NCBI GenBank assembly: GCA_000828835.1
Contig: AP014633.1
Location: 4,092,001-4,156,000, forward strand
DNA: 64,000 bases
Origin: Thioploca ingrica
GTDB lineage: Bacteria; Pseudomonadota; Gammaproteobacteria; Beggiatoales; Beggiatoaceae
Reading direction: 5' to 3'
Shown here piece by piece: positions 17,284-27,600 of this stretch; the first letter of the stretch is position 1, and every line of letters starts with the position of its first letter. The notes beneath the pieces were generated by a model. The model did no database searches and was not told where the DNA came from. It was given only the letters and a program-made list of their open reading frames with translations. Made by a program: the position numbers and the translations under genes.

Positions 17284-19221
17284 CTAAGAGAGGGTTGCTT
17301 TCACACCTGGCGGAACGCCTTGACGATAAGGATTAAAAGCAAAAACTTCTTTAAGCGCTTTGCCTAAATTCTGGAATAACAAAGGCCATCCGTGTTGGGG
17401 ATCAATCAATTTTGCAATATGAATCATGATGCTACAAGCTAATCCACCGGATAATCCATCTAAAAAATCATCGAGGTCTTCAGAACGAAGTTGATGATAA
17501 ATCGTTTGTCCCAGAATAAATTCTTTTTTAACACGTTCCAATGGAACCGCAAATGGCACCAATCGCCAGAATTTTCGCCCTTCGACACTGATACCAACCC
17601 GAAGCGGTTGTTGTTCCAAATCTTGCAGAGTGCCAATACTACTCCCGGCACCATTGATACCCCACCGTTGCATTCGTAAAATTAAAATCTCCAGTAAAGC
17701 TCTACCTAATACCAGTGCGGTGTCTTCCAGTACAACATGGCTGGAATTCAATACGGTGGCATTAAATCTCACTTGTAAAGTAAAACCGGCTTCTTGAGCC
17801 AATAATTCTAATAATTGTGATAATTCTGCTACGGCGATGCTGGGTGCAACATTGAAGAGGAAAACATTCGCGTTTTGTTGAGCAAAATCAACCGCGACTT
17901 CCACGTGACTTTCTGCAGTACCTCGAAATACTTTGCTATAGTGTAACGATTTCGCTAACACCCGAATTTCACCAAGCGCCGTATTTTCTTCAATTGGATA
18001 ATCAAAAGGTAATGCTTCCGGCTGTGGCGGTGCAAACAGTTTATTAAGCGCGATACCCAGCGAGCGGAAAACGCCTTCCCAAGTATGATGCGGATCTTCA
18101 ACACTACAAACCGTGATAGTCACAGACGCTCCCAATCCTTGCGCTAAGCCTTGGGCTAATTCAAGTAAAGGTTGTCCGGATGAGAGTTGTTCGCAACGGA
18201 GTGATAAAAACCAAGCTCGATCAATATTATCCACCGTATGGAATTGCAAATTAGCCTTATCCGTGATTTCAATTACTACTTCAGCACTACCATCATCAAT
18301 CATCCCCAATGCGACTGCTTCAGTTGTTTGCAGCGGCAAAGTACGAATTTTCTGTCCCAGCGTGGTACCTAAAAGCAACCAATTATTGTGGTACCAATGG
18401 AGGTTAATTTCGACACCCAAGCGCCAGGCGATATGTTCAATCATATGACTGACAAATTCATTCGGTGTTATTATTTGCTTTTGCCGCACATTGCCAAATT
18501 GTAGCGATAATTGCGCTTGCTCAAAGGCAGTGTAAACTTGGTGAGTCCATTGAGATTGTTCTAGGGTAGAAAAGTCGGCACTCCCAGTTGCTACACCAAC
18601 GGTAAAACACTGGGCACGGTAACCCGCCTCTGCACCTAATAAAGAATCTTCAATCACGACACATTGATGTGGATTCACTTCGAGTAACCGCGCCGCCAAT
18701 AAATAAGTATCGGGTGCCGGTTTTTTCTGCAATTGTTGAATATCATTACCAATGATCTGAGTAAAATAATCGCTGATTCCGGTATGACGGAGTATTTTCT
18801 CTACATCTATCGTGGGATTATTAGAAACAACGGCCATTTTCAAAGGTTGAGCATGAGCCGCTTGGAGAATATTCAAGATACCGGGGTTTAAAGTAAAAAC
18901 CCATTCTGAACGCGCTTGATTAAAGGCAGATAAAATTGCATCAAAAGGTTTCATGACTTCTGGAATTGAGTAAGTCATCTCAATAAAATTTAAAATGAGC
19001 TCCCAGAATTTAACGGGATCGTAGGCAAAAATAGAACAAATAAAGGCTTTTGATAAACTCACTTGCTCACCAAAGTGATGTTTAACCAGTTGATTACAAA
19101 TAGTAAAATCTAGACTAAGCGAATCAATTAAGACGCCATCCATATCCCAGAGGATAGCTTGGATATCGCTGGGAACCCAAAGCCGCTGTGCAATCAAAAT
19201 TGTTGGTGGTTGTGCCTGCAT
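17284..19221 (-). CDS. HAD hydrolase fused to two degenerate HisB-type dehydratase domains
   Basis: The product is 645 residues. Residues 20-225 form a HAD subfamily IA phosphatase: DMDGV at 26-30, VVSNN at 131-135, KKPAPDTY from 167, and EDSLLGAEAG at 191-200. The rest looks like two imidazoleglycerol-phosphate dehydratase (IGPD) units, each made of two halves. Half 1 keeps HMIEH (259-263) but has NNWLLLG where HHTVED is expected. Half 2 keeps DPHHTWE (376-382). Half 3 keeps SSHVVLED (493-500). Half 4 has DPQHGWP (607-613), followed by an IGPD-like end, RQGVPPGVKATL. Several metal ligands are missing. Classical HisB is about 355 residues with a different HAD type. Location before hisD argues for a role in histidine synthesis, but catalysis is uncertain. 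Confidence 0.75.
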   Translation of the reverse strand: MQAQPPTILIAQRLWVPSDIQAILWDMDGVLIDSLSLDFTICNQLVKHHFGEQVSLSKAFICSIFAYDPVKFWELILNFIEMTYSIPEVMKPFDAILSAFNQARSEWVFTLNPGILNILQAAHAQPLKMAVVSNNPTIDVEKILRHTGISDYFTQIIGNDIQQLQKKPAPDTYLLAARLLEVNPHQCVVIEDSLLGAEAGYRAQCFTVGVATGSADFSTLEQSQWTHQVYTAFEQAQLSLQFGNVRQKQIITPNEFVSHMIEHIAWRLGVEINLHWYHNNWLLLGTTLGQKIRTLPLQTTEAVALGMIDDGSAEVVIEITDKANLQFHTVDNIDRAWFLSLRCEQLSSGQPLLELAQGLAQGLGASVTITVCSVEDPHHTWEGVFRSLGIALNKLFAPPQPEALPFDYPIEENTALGEIRVLAKSLHYSKVFRGTAESHVEVAVDFAQQNANVFLFNVAPSIAVAELSQLLELLAQEAGFTLQVRFNATVLNSSHVVLEDTALVLGRALLEILILRMQRWGINGAGSSIGTLQDLEQQPLRVGISVEGRKFWRLVPFAVPLERVKKEFILGQTIYHQLRSEDLDDFLDGLSGGLACSIMIHIAKLIDPQHGWPLLFQNLGKALKEVFAFNPYRQGVPPGVKATLS

Positions 19222-19360
19222 GTCATGACGAACTTTTAAGATATAAAAATTGCATTATACCAAGAAATCGTTCCGAGTTTATAACTTACATGACTTTGAG
19301 AATGATTGGGAATCTCTTAATCTGATTAACTTACTTTCCGCAACTAAGTGAAGCGTAGGA

Positions 19361-19510
19361 TCAATGGCATTAAGTTAAGGAAAACTTTTCCTCTCTCGCT
19401 GGGAGAAGGGTGAAGGTCAAATGGGCTGGAACCCTCACCAGTTTTCCTTCACCCCAACCTTCTTCTAAATGGAGAGGAAGAGCTTCAAATCGTTTAACTT
19501 AATGGCGGTG
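19361..19510. repeat. MITE-like long inverted repeat
   Basis: The outer arms TGGCATTAAGTTAAGG and TTTAACTTAATGGC are near-inverse. Inside them, CCTCTC...GGGAGAAGGGTGAAGG pairs with CCTTCACCCC...TCTAAATGGAGAGG. This would form one long hairpin of about 140 bases and carries no gene. The rest of 19222-19566 shows nothing else. Confidence 0.6.
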
Positions 19511-19566
19511 CCGTGTAGGATGTATAAGCTTGTGTCATTCCATCCATAAGTGATTGCACCATAAAG

Positions 19567-19785
19567 GTGTATGACGCTATCGCTTATACACCCTACGAAC
19601 TGGTACGAGAACGCTTGAATGCTTCACCAACGGTTTTTGCAAGATATTTGCGGGTTTCTAAAAGGACATTGGAGAATTGGGAACAAGGCAAAGCCCGTCC
19701 GAATGGGCCGGCGGTGTTATTGCTGTTATTGGTGCAGAAATATCCGGATATGTTGGAGAGAATTGAGAAAATAGGTGTTTTTTGA
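19567..19785 (+). pseudogene. Truncated HigA/XRE-type antitoxin regulator
   Basis: The frame encodes a helix-turn-helix of the HigA/XRE group: RERLNASPTVFARYLRVSKR, then TLENWEQGKARPNGPAVLLL. Family members are usually about 95-105 residues and begin with a further domain; here only the last ~65 residues remain. The frame opens with a GTG inside repeat-like DNA and has no ribosome binding site or toxin gene beside it. It is probably a remnant left after a repeat inserted into or deleted its 5' half. Confidence 0.6.
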
Positions 19786-19840
19786 TGAGCTGTAAGAAGA
19801 TATTTTTTACTTCTCCGTTTTGTAGAAATAAATAAGCCAA

Positions 19841-19929
19841 GTAGGTCGGGTTAGCGGTAGCGTAACCCGACATTTCATGCCTTGTTTTGTCGGGTTACGG
19901 CGCAAACAGACGCGCCTAACCCGACCTAC
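19841..19929. repeat. Palindromic repeat with GTAGGTCGGGTTA arms
   Basis: Two nested inverted pairs are visible: GTAGGTCGGGTTAGCG against CGCCTAACCCGACCTAC, and CGTAACCCGAC against GTCGGGTTACGG. Together they can form a cruciform or four-armed structure. It belongs to the same general class as the GTAGGGTG palindromes. Confidence 0.7.
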
Positions 19930-19953
19930 CCGGCTAAGCTTACCTAACCAGTT

Positions 19954-20070
19954 GTAGGGTGCGTTATTAACGCACTAAAAACATTTAAGATGAACATTGA
20001 CTAGTGTTTAAGCAACTGGATTGAATGACGTTTTTGAATGGTGCGTTACGGCTAATGCCTAACGCACCCC
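19954..20070. repeat. GTAGGGTG-type repeat with inner hairpin
   Basis: It starts GTAGGGTGCGTTATTAACGCAC and ends with GGTGCGTTACGGCTAATGC, then CTAACGCACC. Both ends are hairpins. It lies between the antitoxin remnant and the hemerythrin gene. Confidence 0.65.
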
Positions 20071-20170
20071 AATTTTTTAATAATCATTTAGTTATTTATT
20101 CGATCGGGTAATTCTGATAAATCGTTATTCTGAGCAAGTACTCCCGTGAGGAAGTCTTATTTTTAGCACT

Positions 20171-20656
20171 TCAAAATATACCCTTAGAATTCAAATAACC
20201 GCCTAATTCTTTATCTGAAACTAAAATGTGATCAATTAACCAGTTAACCAGAAAACATAATATTTTGAATGTTTGGGCTTTGCCTTGACAGAAATCATTT
20301 CTGAATTCTTGAATACGAAAAATAAATTCGTCATGTTGATGTTTATGAATTTCACTAAAAGGGTACTGATGGTCTACCATCAACATTTCTTCCGTGTTGA
20401 AATGATAATGAATATAGTCAAGTAATTCATCTAACACGTAGCGTTGTATTTGGTGATCGAGTTGGTTTTCAACCACGGCACGCATTTTCCGGATCAACTT
20501 CATGAGATGCTGATGTTGTTCATCAATTTCATCAACATAAACGTTGTAGCAGTTTTTCCATATAAAGGGTTTGAAGCCCATTTTATTTTCTGGGTTCATC
20601 CCGGTTATCGTTATAGCTACTAACCTTTTATCCTCTAGTTTCATATTGTCCGTCAT
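20171..20656 (-). CDS. Bacteriohemerythrin
   Basis: This 161-residue protein carries a hemerythrin domain from about residue 30. The non-heme di-iron ligands are in place: H48 (DEQH), H85 and E89 (HFNTEE), H104 and H108 (HKHQH), H143 and D148 (DHILVSD). Such proteins bind oxygen or sense it. In microaerophilic sulfur bacteria they may deliver or buffer oxygen, or act as single-domain sensors. It has no signal peptide, so it is cytoplasmic. Residues 1-28 form an extra N-terminal segment; an in-frame ATG at residue 26 is an alternative start closer to the family length. Confidence 0.9.
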   Translation of the reverse strand: MTDNMKLEDKRLVAITITGMNPENKMGFKPFIWKNCYNVYVDEIDEQHQHLMKLIRKMRAVVENQLDHQIQRYVLDELLDYIHYHFNTEEMLMVDHQYPFSEIHKHQHDEFIFRIQEFRNDFCQGKAQTFKILCFLVNWLIDHILVSDKELGGYLNSKGIF

Positions 20657-21101
20657 ACCTGATAACCTCGTAAGTGAAGGGGATGCAAAATAGCTGATGC
20701 TATCATTAAATGATATACAAGATTTATGCCGATATAAAATGATATTTTATTTCAATGAATTAAAAATAAATTCAATTTAAGGGTGTTGATTTTAAACACC
20801 TTAACCGGTTCATTTTCAACACCCGACTGTTCATTTTCAACACCCGGTAATAATATGGATTTAGGCTGGACAAGCCGATGCCCAGTACCCAGTTGGGTGA
20901 AAGACTGACTTAAATAGCTCACCTTATTTTACTAAGATAAGCAGTTTTATAACCATAATTCCACTAAAAAAGCCAGGTAAAGTGGGGATTGCCCACGAGG
21001 AATGTAAATTCTGGTAAGGAAGATTAGCTTGGTTATCAACTGATTAAATCCCCCCTCACCCCCCTTTTTCAAAGGGGGAAACTCCTTAAGTTGATGGTAG
21101 T
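20657..21101. repeat. Intergenic region with short direct repeats and a C-rich hairpin
   Basis: No gene is seen. TTCATTTTCAACACCCG occurs twice in tandem at about 20810-20846, just after a TTTTAAACACC copy. At 21050-21078, CCCCCCTCACCCCCCTTTTT meets CAAAGGGGG to form a hairpin also found at 46471-46502. Confidence 0.55.
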
Positions 21102-21542
21102 CTAATTTTCTGGATAAAAATCCTCGTGTAGCATTTGTTCTAGGGTATAAGGACATGTTGATGGAAAACGATTCACGGAGGTATGAGTGTCCTTAGCCGC
21201 TAATTTCAAGGCGTCAGCGTAAGCATTAGCTACCGCTTCGGGTAAGTAGGGTTTTAAACCAGGATTGTTTCGTAAAAGTCTATTGACTCTTAAGCGTTGT
21301 TCGTTAATTGAACCTTCCCAACTCCCACTGCGGTGGTCAGGCTGATGTTCCCATTTCAATAGATGGGCAACTAAGATAATAAGGCGATTTTCTAATGCTC
21401 GCCGATCACTTTTTCCCCTATCTTCCAGTTCCTCAGCGATATGTTCCGCATCAATTTCGGCAAATCGCCCTTGACGTAATAATTCAGCATTATGCAAGGC
21501 CCATGAATATAAATCTGTTTCATAATCAATCGTTTTATTCAT
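21102..21542 (-). CDS. DUF29 family protein
   Basis: This 146-residue protein matches the DUF29 pattern: YETDLYSWALHNAELLRQG at the start, then HIAEELEDRGKSDRRALENR, then a helical region with HLLKWEHQP. DUF29 proteins are cytoplasmic, all-helical, abundant in cyanobacteria and Beggiatoa-like bacteria, and of unknown function. Many genomes carry dozens of copies. It is a single gene here, downstream of the giant secreted-protein gene. Confidence 0.85.
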   Translation of the reverse strand: MNKTIDYETDLYSWALHNAELLRQGRFAEIDAEHIAEELEDRGKSDRRALENRLIILVAHLLKWEHQPDHRSGSWEGSINEQRLRVNRLLRNNPGLKPYLPEAVANAYADALKLAAKDTHTSVNRFPSTCPYTLEQMLHEDFYPEN

Positions 21543-21626
21543 AAATATTTACCATTATTTAAAAGGAAGCCCAACTTATGCCACCGGGTAGTGTTGGGCT
21601 TCACCGAGTTTTAGCCCGACATATTA

Positions 21627-24600
21627 CTATTCACCAATCTTCACGGTAATCGCATCTCGATTCAAACTCAACAGTCCTGAGGTTGGTAATCGATAACCAA
21701 AATAAATATTCAATAATCCCGCTGCGGGGAATTGACCTTGATATATCGACACGGTTTGAGCTGCTTTCAAGACCACTTTGCGGAAAGTCACTAAGTTAGC
21801 CAAATCGTCATCCCAAGGTAAGATTTGATCCTGATCGTCTAGCATGTAGTAATGTGATTTACTCTCTGGCGAGTTTAATGGTCGATACTCGGCATAAACA
21901 ATGAGTTCAGCGGCTTGTCCAACGTGATCTGGATCTGGACACAGTTGACCTTTCACGGTTACGGAATCAGTGAGTTTTTGAGTCACTTGTTGCTGAAAAG
22001 CACCCTGGTTGATAGCAATACCACCACTTGTTTGCGTCAGGGTGTCAAGCGGCTTACCTTGCAAGTTGACGGCGGTTGTTCCTAACAGCGGTAGATCGGT
22101 ATTACAAGCCGGTGGTGGAATAACTTCCTCTGACTTTAGGTTTCTTGGATCGTCTCCGGGATTGATAAAGTTAACTCCCTCACCCAAAGTTACCCCTTCT
22201 GCCAATACTACATTTTCACCCATAGTGACATGAGCAAGTTGACTATGAGCTTGAATTGTCAAATGCTCCAATAACGCGGGTGCATTGGCGTCGCCGCTAA
22301 GGTTACCTTGTAAGCGCCCGCCAGTGAGATGGGTATTTGGAGCGAAGTTGACATCTTTAAAAGTACCGCCAATCAGGCTGCGATTGTGAATCGTGCCGGC
22401 TAAAGTACCGCCTTGGATTTCAGCACCGACAAAGTCAAAGTCCATCATTTGACCTTGATTGTGAATAAAACCGCTTACGGTTCCACCGATTAATAAACCA
22501 CTCGGTTCAATCGTTAAGTTGGAAACTAAGCCGTTATTGTTTAAAGTTCCGATTAAAGTTCCATGCGCAATACTGGCATTTGGGTCGGTGACGAGATTGG
22601 TAATAACTTGTCCCTGGGCATCACAGACTCTATTAACGACACCTTGCGTTGGACACTGATTCATTTGCGTTGGATCAATCGTTACCATCGCTTCTAATTC
22701 TTCGGGTTCTGGCGGTAATTCGGCTTCAGAGACCACCAGCAGCGTCGTTTCGGTGGTTGCGGTGATGTTGGGATCACTTTGAGAAGTCGCCGTGATGGTA
22801 ATCGTGTCTTCTGCACCGACTGTCGCGGATAAGATGACCTGGAGTGATAATTCCACCCGTTCTAATCCGTTAAGGGTTACCGTTGCTGGTAGCGTATTGA
22901 TTGACCAGCCTTGGGGATCCGTGACAGTTAAGGTATAGGTATCGGCGGTTGGACCAGCATTGAGTATTTCAACGTCAATGGTTTGATTCGTCACCGGTGT
23001 GCCGATAAGGGTTCCACTACTCGATAGCGCGACTTCATGAAGAATATTTGCGGGATAGGTTTCAATGCGCGAGTTGGGGGTGGTTAGATTCTGCAAATTC
23101 TTTTCTGGTTCCAATAGAATGCTATCAGAGAAAATGCGGACAGTTGGAGCGTTGAGAATGGAGGCGTTATTGTCCCTCAAATCGACTGTGCCACCTTGAC
23201 CGGCGGCGAGAGTAATGGTTTCGGTTGCGGTAATGGCATCGGCACTCAGTTGACGTAAACTGAGTTGCTGGTTATCGCCACCAAAGATAACGACTGCTTG
23301 GCTGTCTTCATAACGCATGTTGTTACCGGATAACATCATTTCGGGTTCAGAAATGGCTTTGCCATCGCCACCTGCTCTGACCACGCCAGAATTTTCCAGA
23401 TTCGGGGCGGTCATCACATTGTTACCGCCTTTGCCTTTGGTTGCTAGGTAAGCACAGCTTTTAGCATTCTTCGACCATACTCGGGCATCACCACCATAAC
23501 CGGAGCTAATCATACCGTGGTTAATCAGTTGATTGGTCGCATTGATTGTCGTGTTGCCGCCATTACCACCCACTGCGTTACCATTATTCCAGCCGTCGAT
23601 ACCCAGAAGATATTGATCACTATTGACTGAACCTCCAGGTTGCTTACCATTACATTCAAGTTCAATTTGGTAAGCATTACTGCCTACTCCACCATTACCA
23701 CCATCAGATAGCCATTGTTTGTTATTATAGGTCGGTGCGACTTCTGGACCAATGATACCTTCGTTAGTGATGAATTTGCTATTGATAGAGATACTACCTC
23801 CTTTACCACCTTTAGCGCTCATTGAATTCCCAGTAAAAAAGTTATGGGTAATATCGTTACCGCCACGACCGGCTTTGATTTTACCGATATTAGTAATCGA
23901 TTCACTGGCATTGATCACCACGTTACCGCCATTTTTAGCATGGAGGTAATTCTCCGGAAGAGTTTCGAGTCCATCAGGAATGTACCCGTTGGTACCCTCT
24001 GCGCCGAGAATATCACCCGCGTTATAAATGTGTTCAGCCTGAACTTTTAGTGATCCTTGGTTATTCTTTAAGACACCACCAGCTTTAATACAAAGGGTCT
24101 TGACTTTGATGGAATTGGTTTCAATCGTGTGGTTAGCTTGAATAAGGACTTTATCATTTACTTTGAGTTTGGTACCGACTATCCATTCGTCTCCTACTTG
24201 CCTTGCCCAAGTATTTACACTACTACCATTACCACTTTCATTCGAGCGGACGGTTATTACCAAACAGGGATCGGTGATAATGGTTCCTTCATAAGGTCGA
24301 TAATTCTGTTTAGTGATGGTGACATGAACGATATCGGTTGCTAACATCGGCTTAGATAATGGGATGGTTGTTATTCCACCGGTAGAAAGTTTTCTTCCTA
24401 AGATTTCTCCATTGCCGCTATTCTCTCTCGTAATGCTGATCAAAGCATCAGGAACATTGACGCCGACATTAATAAACTGAGTTCCTGCTGATATTAAAGC
24501 TTCATGTGAAACATTGTTAAATGGTTGTGGTTCGCTGGTCCAGATTGGCATGGTGGGATCGCCAAACCAGTGAAATATCTCGAAAGTCGTCTTGCGGGTA

Positions 24601-27600
24601 TCACTTTCTCCATACTGACTAGCAAGATAATATTTGCCATAATTGAGCACTGAACCCATTTCCCACATGGGTTTATCAAATGGGGTATGGGTTGCGGTGT
24701 ATAACTTAACAAAATCCGGCCAAATCGCATCCATTAATCCCCAAGTGAGTTGATCATTATAACCGCTGTAAGAAACCCGAGTTGCGGCAATTATTCCAAC
24801 TGCTCCACCGTTGGGGTTTCGTTCCCAAGCTTCAGAGAAATAAATAGGCAGAGCATTATTATTAGTTCCGCTATTATCGGTTTCATTATCAAACCAACCC
24901 GTTTGACAATTGATACTCCACACGACCGGTAATTTATTGCCGTTAGTTAAAGCTTGTACATCGCTGGTGGTATATTGAGGACTGACCCAGCCCCCTGGTG
25001 TTCCATGGTCTCGATGGATTACTAAGAATCTTCCTTCATTAATCTTTGTTGTTATCTGTTGTGCATTACCATTCCATGGAAAACCTGAGTCGCGGCGCAG
25101 ATAATTCGGTATGGAGTCGTCCGGGTCACCTGCTGGACCACCACCAAAATTCCACCAGTCATCATTCCAATGGGTTGGATTAATAGCGGGATCGGTAACA
25201 TAAATACGGTCAACTTGATATTGATTAAGGTAATTTGGAGCAGACAGATAAATAGCAATGTCTTCTATAGTTTGGGTAAATCGGTTGTTAGCATGTCCAT
25301 CATTCCCACCTTGACAAGGAGGGTAGTTACAATCTTGAAAGTAAGTGGCCAGAGCTACATTTTGATAAAATGCGCTTCCGGCAACGGGGTTGCTTTCATA
25401 CCCAATGATGTTATTAACTCTTCTTTTCGCTTCAGCCAGCGTATCAACCGAGAGCCTTCCTAAACTGATATCGGGAAAATAATCATCGCCATCGACGGTG
25501 GCATAATACAAATCGGTACCAATATAGCCTTCACATCCGCCGCAATATGAATTATAGGGATGCCAAGTCTTATAGTAAGGGGAAATAAATTCAGCATCAC
25601 CGATAAGTAAAACATAGGTTGGTGGTGGATTCCAATTATTATAAGCCGTTTGGATAAAATTCCGAATCTGATCAGCCGTATTACCCGTTTCGACGGTGGT
25701 TTTAACAATGGTTTCAATTCCCTTTTTTATCTTCCATTTAGCTAACGTATTAGCCGCTTCAAAAAATTTTGGAGGGGTGATAATGAGTAGAGAGTTGCCT
25801 TGTTCATAAGCCGCTTCGGCCAGTGGAACTGCAGAAAATGCCGCTACGGCTGGGGCATTCAGTAATAATTTATTAAAGATGGGTTCAAAAGCCGAACTCC
25901 GCAGCCGTGGATTTTCAATAAAGTAGTTTTTGCCACCTTGAAAGGAAACCCGGAGACGAATTTTAGAATAAATGCGTAAGGTTTGTTTGGCAGGATTAAA
26001 CTGGACCGGAAATAACCGTAAAATGACAACCGATTGACCTCGAATTACCTCCGGCCCTTCTAAGTTAACGACTTTTGCCGGATAAAATTCATCGCGGGCA
26101 TAGAACTCTTTATCGATGGTAAACGGTGGTGGTGGTGCATCCTCTAGATCGGCGGCGGGTGGTTGTGCCGGGTAGACCCAATATCCGGTTAATTCATCAT
26201 AACTGGGTTCCAGCATTTCAACCTTGACTTGGGCACCGACCGGGATTGCAATAAACTGACTAAGCATCGGCACTTGTGGCTTGCCTTCTTCCGTCGTCAA
26301 CCCCTCTTTGGGGATGTTCAATTGCTGATAGAGGTTGCCATCGCTAGCCACTTTATCAATCACATCCATACCGGGCACATTAATATTAATAGTCATTCCT
26401 TGTAAATTAGAGGAAGGTGTAGCTATTTTTGGCGGTATTCCACTGGCAGCGAGATTAGTCATGTCAAGCGGTAACCATTGGGCATCAAAATTTATCTTTA
26501 CAAAAACCGCCTCACATTGCTTATCTTTATCGATTATCACCAGACCATTTGGATCACAATCGCCTTGCCATTGTTCAAATCGCCAATTCGTTGCTGGCGT
26601 TGCCGTGAGGGTAACTTGGGTATTCGTAGCGAAACCGGCTTGACATTGGTTACCACAATCAATCCCTGCGGGTGTACTGATAACTTTACCTTGACCCACG
26701 GTGGTTATATTTAAAGAAAGTGGTGTTGCTGAAGGTGGTGTTGCCGGGGGTGGTGTTACTGCGGGTGGAGTTACCGGTGGTGGTAGAGGTGGCGGCGCGG
26801 TGCTATCGGTAGTCGTTGCAGACACTTCCGCACTGAGGTCACTGGTTAAATTGTTTTGCTGAAAACCATGTGTTGGGGTATAAGTTTGCACCACGAAATA
26901 GTAAGTGGTATTCGGTGATAAACCCGTGACGACATAGCTGGTTGCATTCTTGTCAGGAGTAGCTGACGTAGCTGGCGTGTAAGGGCCACCTGGAGTTGTG
27001 GCATATTGGACCCAATAATAACCTCCATCATTAGTGTACAATATCGGTGTCCAACTGATTTGAATACTGGTTGCTGATGAAGGCGTCGCTAAGACGTCAA
27101 GAGGGGTTACAGTTTGCGTTTGTGCCCAAGTAGGATTTTTGCTATTGAGGAAAGTGAGCAAGGCGTTATCTTGAGCCGTTAACCGATTAAAACTTAATTC
27201 TAAATAGTTTAGATTCGTCAGATTAATCAGTGAAGTTGGAATCGAACCGGTAAATTGATTACTATGTAGAGAAAAATGTTGCAACTGAGTCAAAGTGCCT
27301 ATCTCATCCGGAATCGAACCCGTGAGTTGGTTAATATCTAAATTAATCTGTTGCAACTGGGTCAAAGGACTTAAATTGGGAATCGAACCAGTGAGGTGAT
27401 TGCTGTGTAGATAAAGCTCTTGTAATTGAGTCAAAGTACTTAAATTGGGAATTGAACCGGTCAGTTGATTACCATAGCAAGAAAGAACTTGCAAATGCGT
27501 CAAAGCAGCTAAATCTGGAATCGAACCACTGAGTTGGTTATCGTCTAGGTAGAGCTTTTCTAGCTTAGTCAAATTATTGATACAATTAGGAATCGAACCG

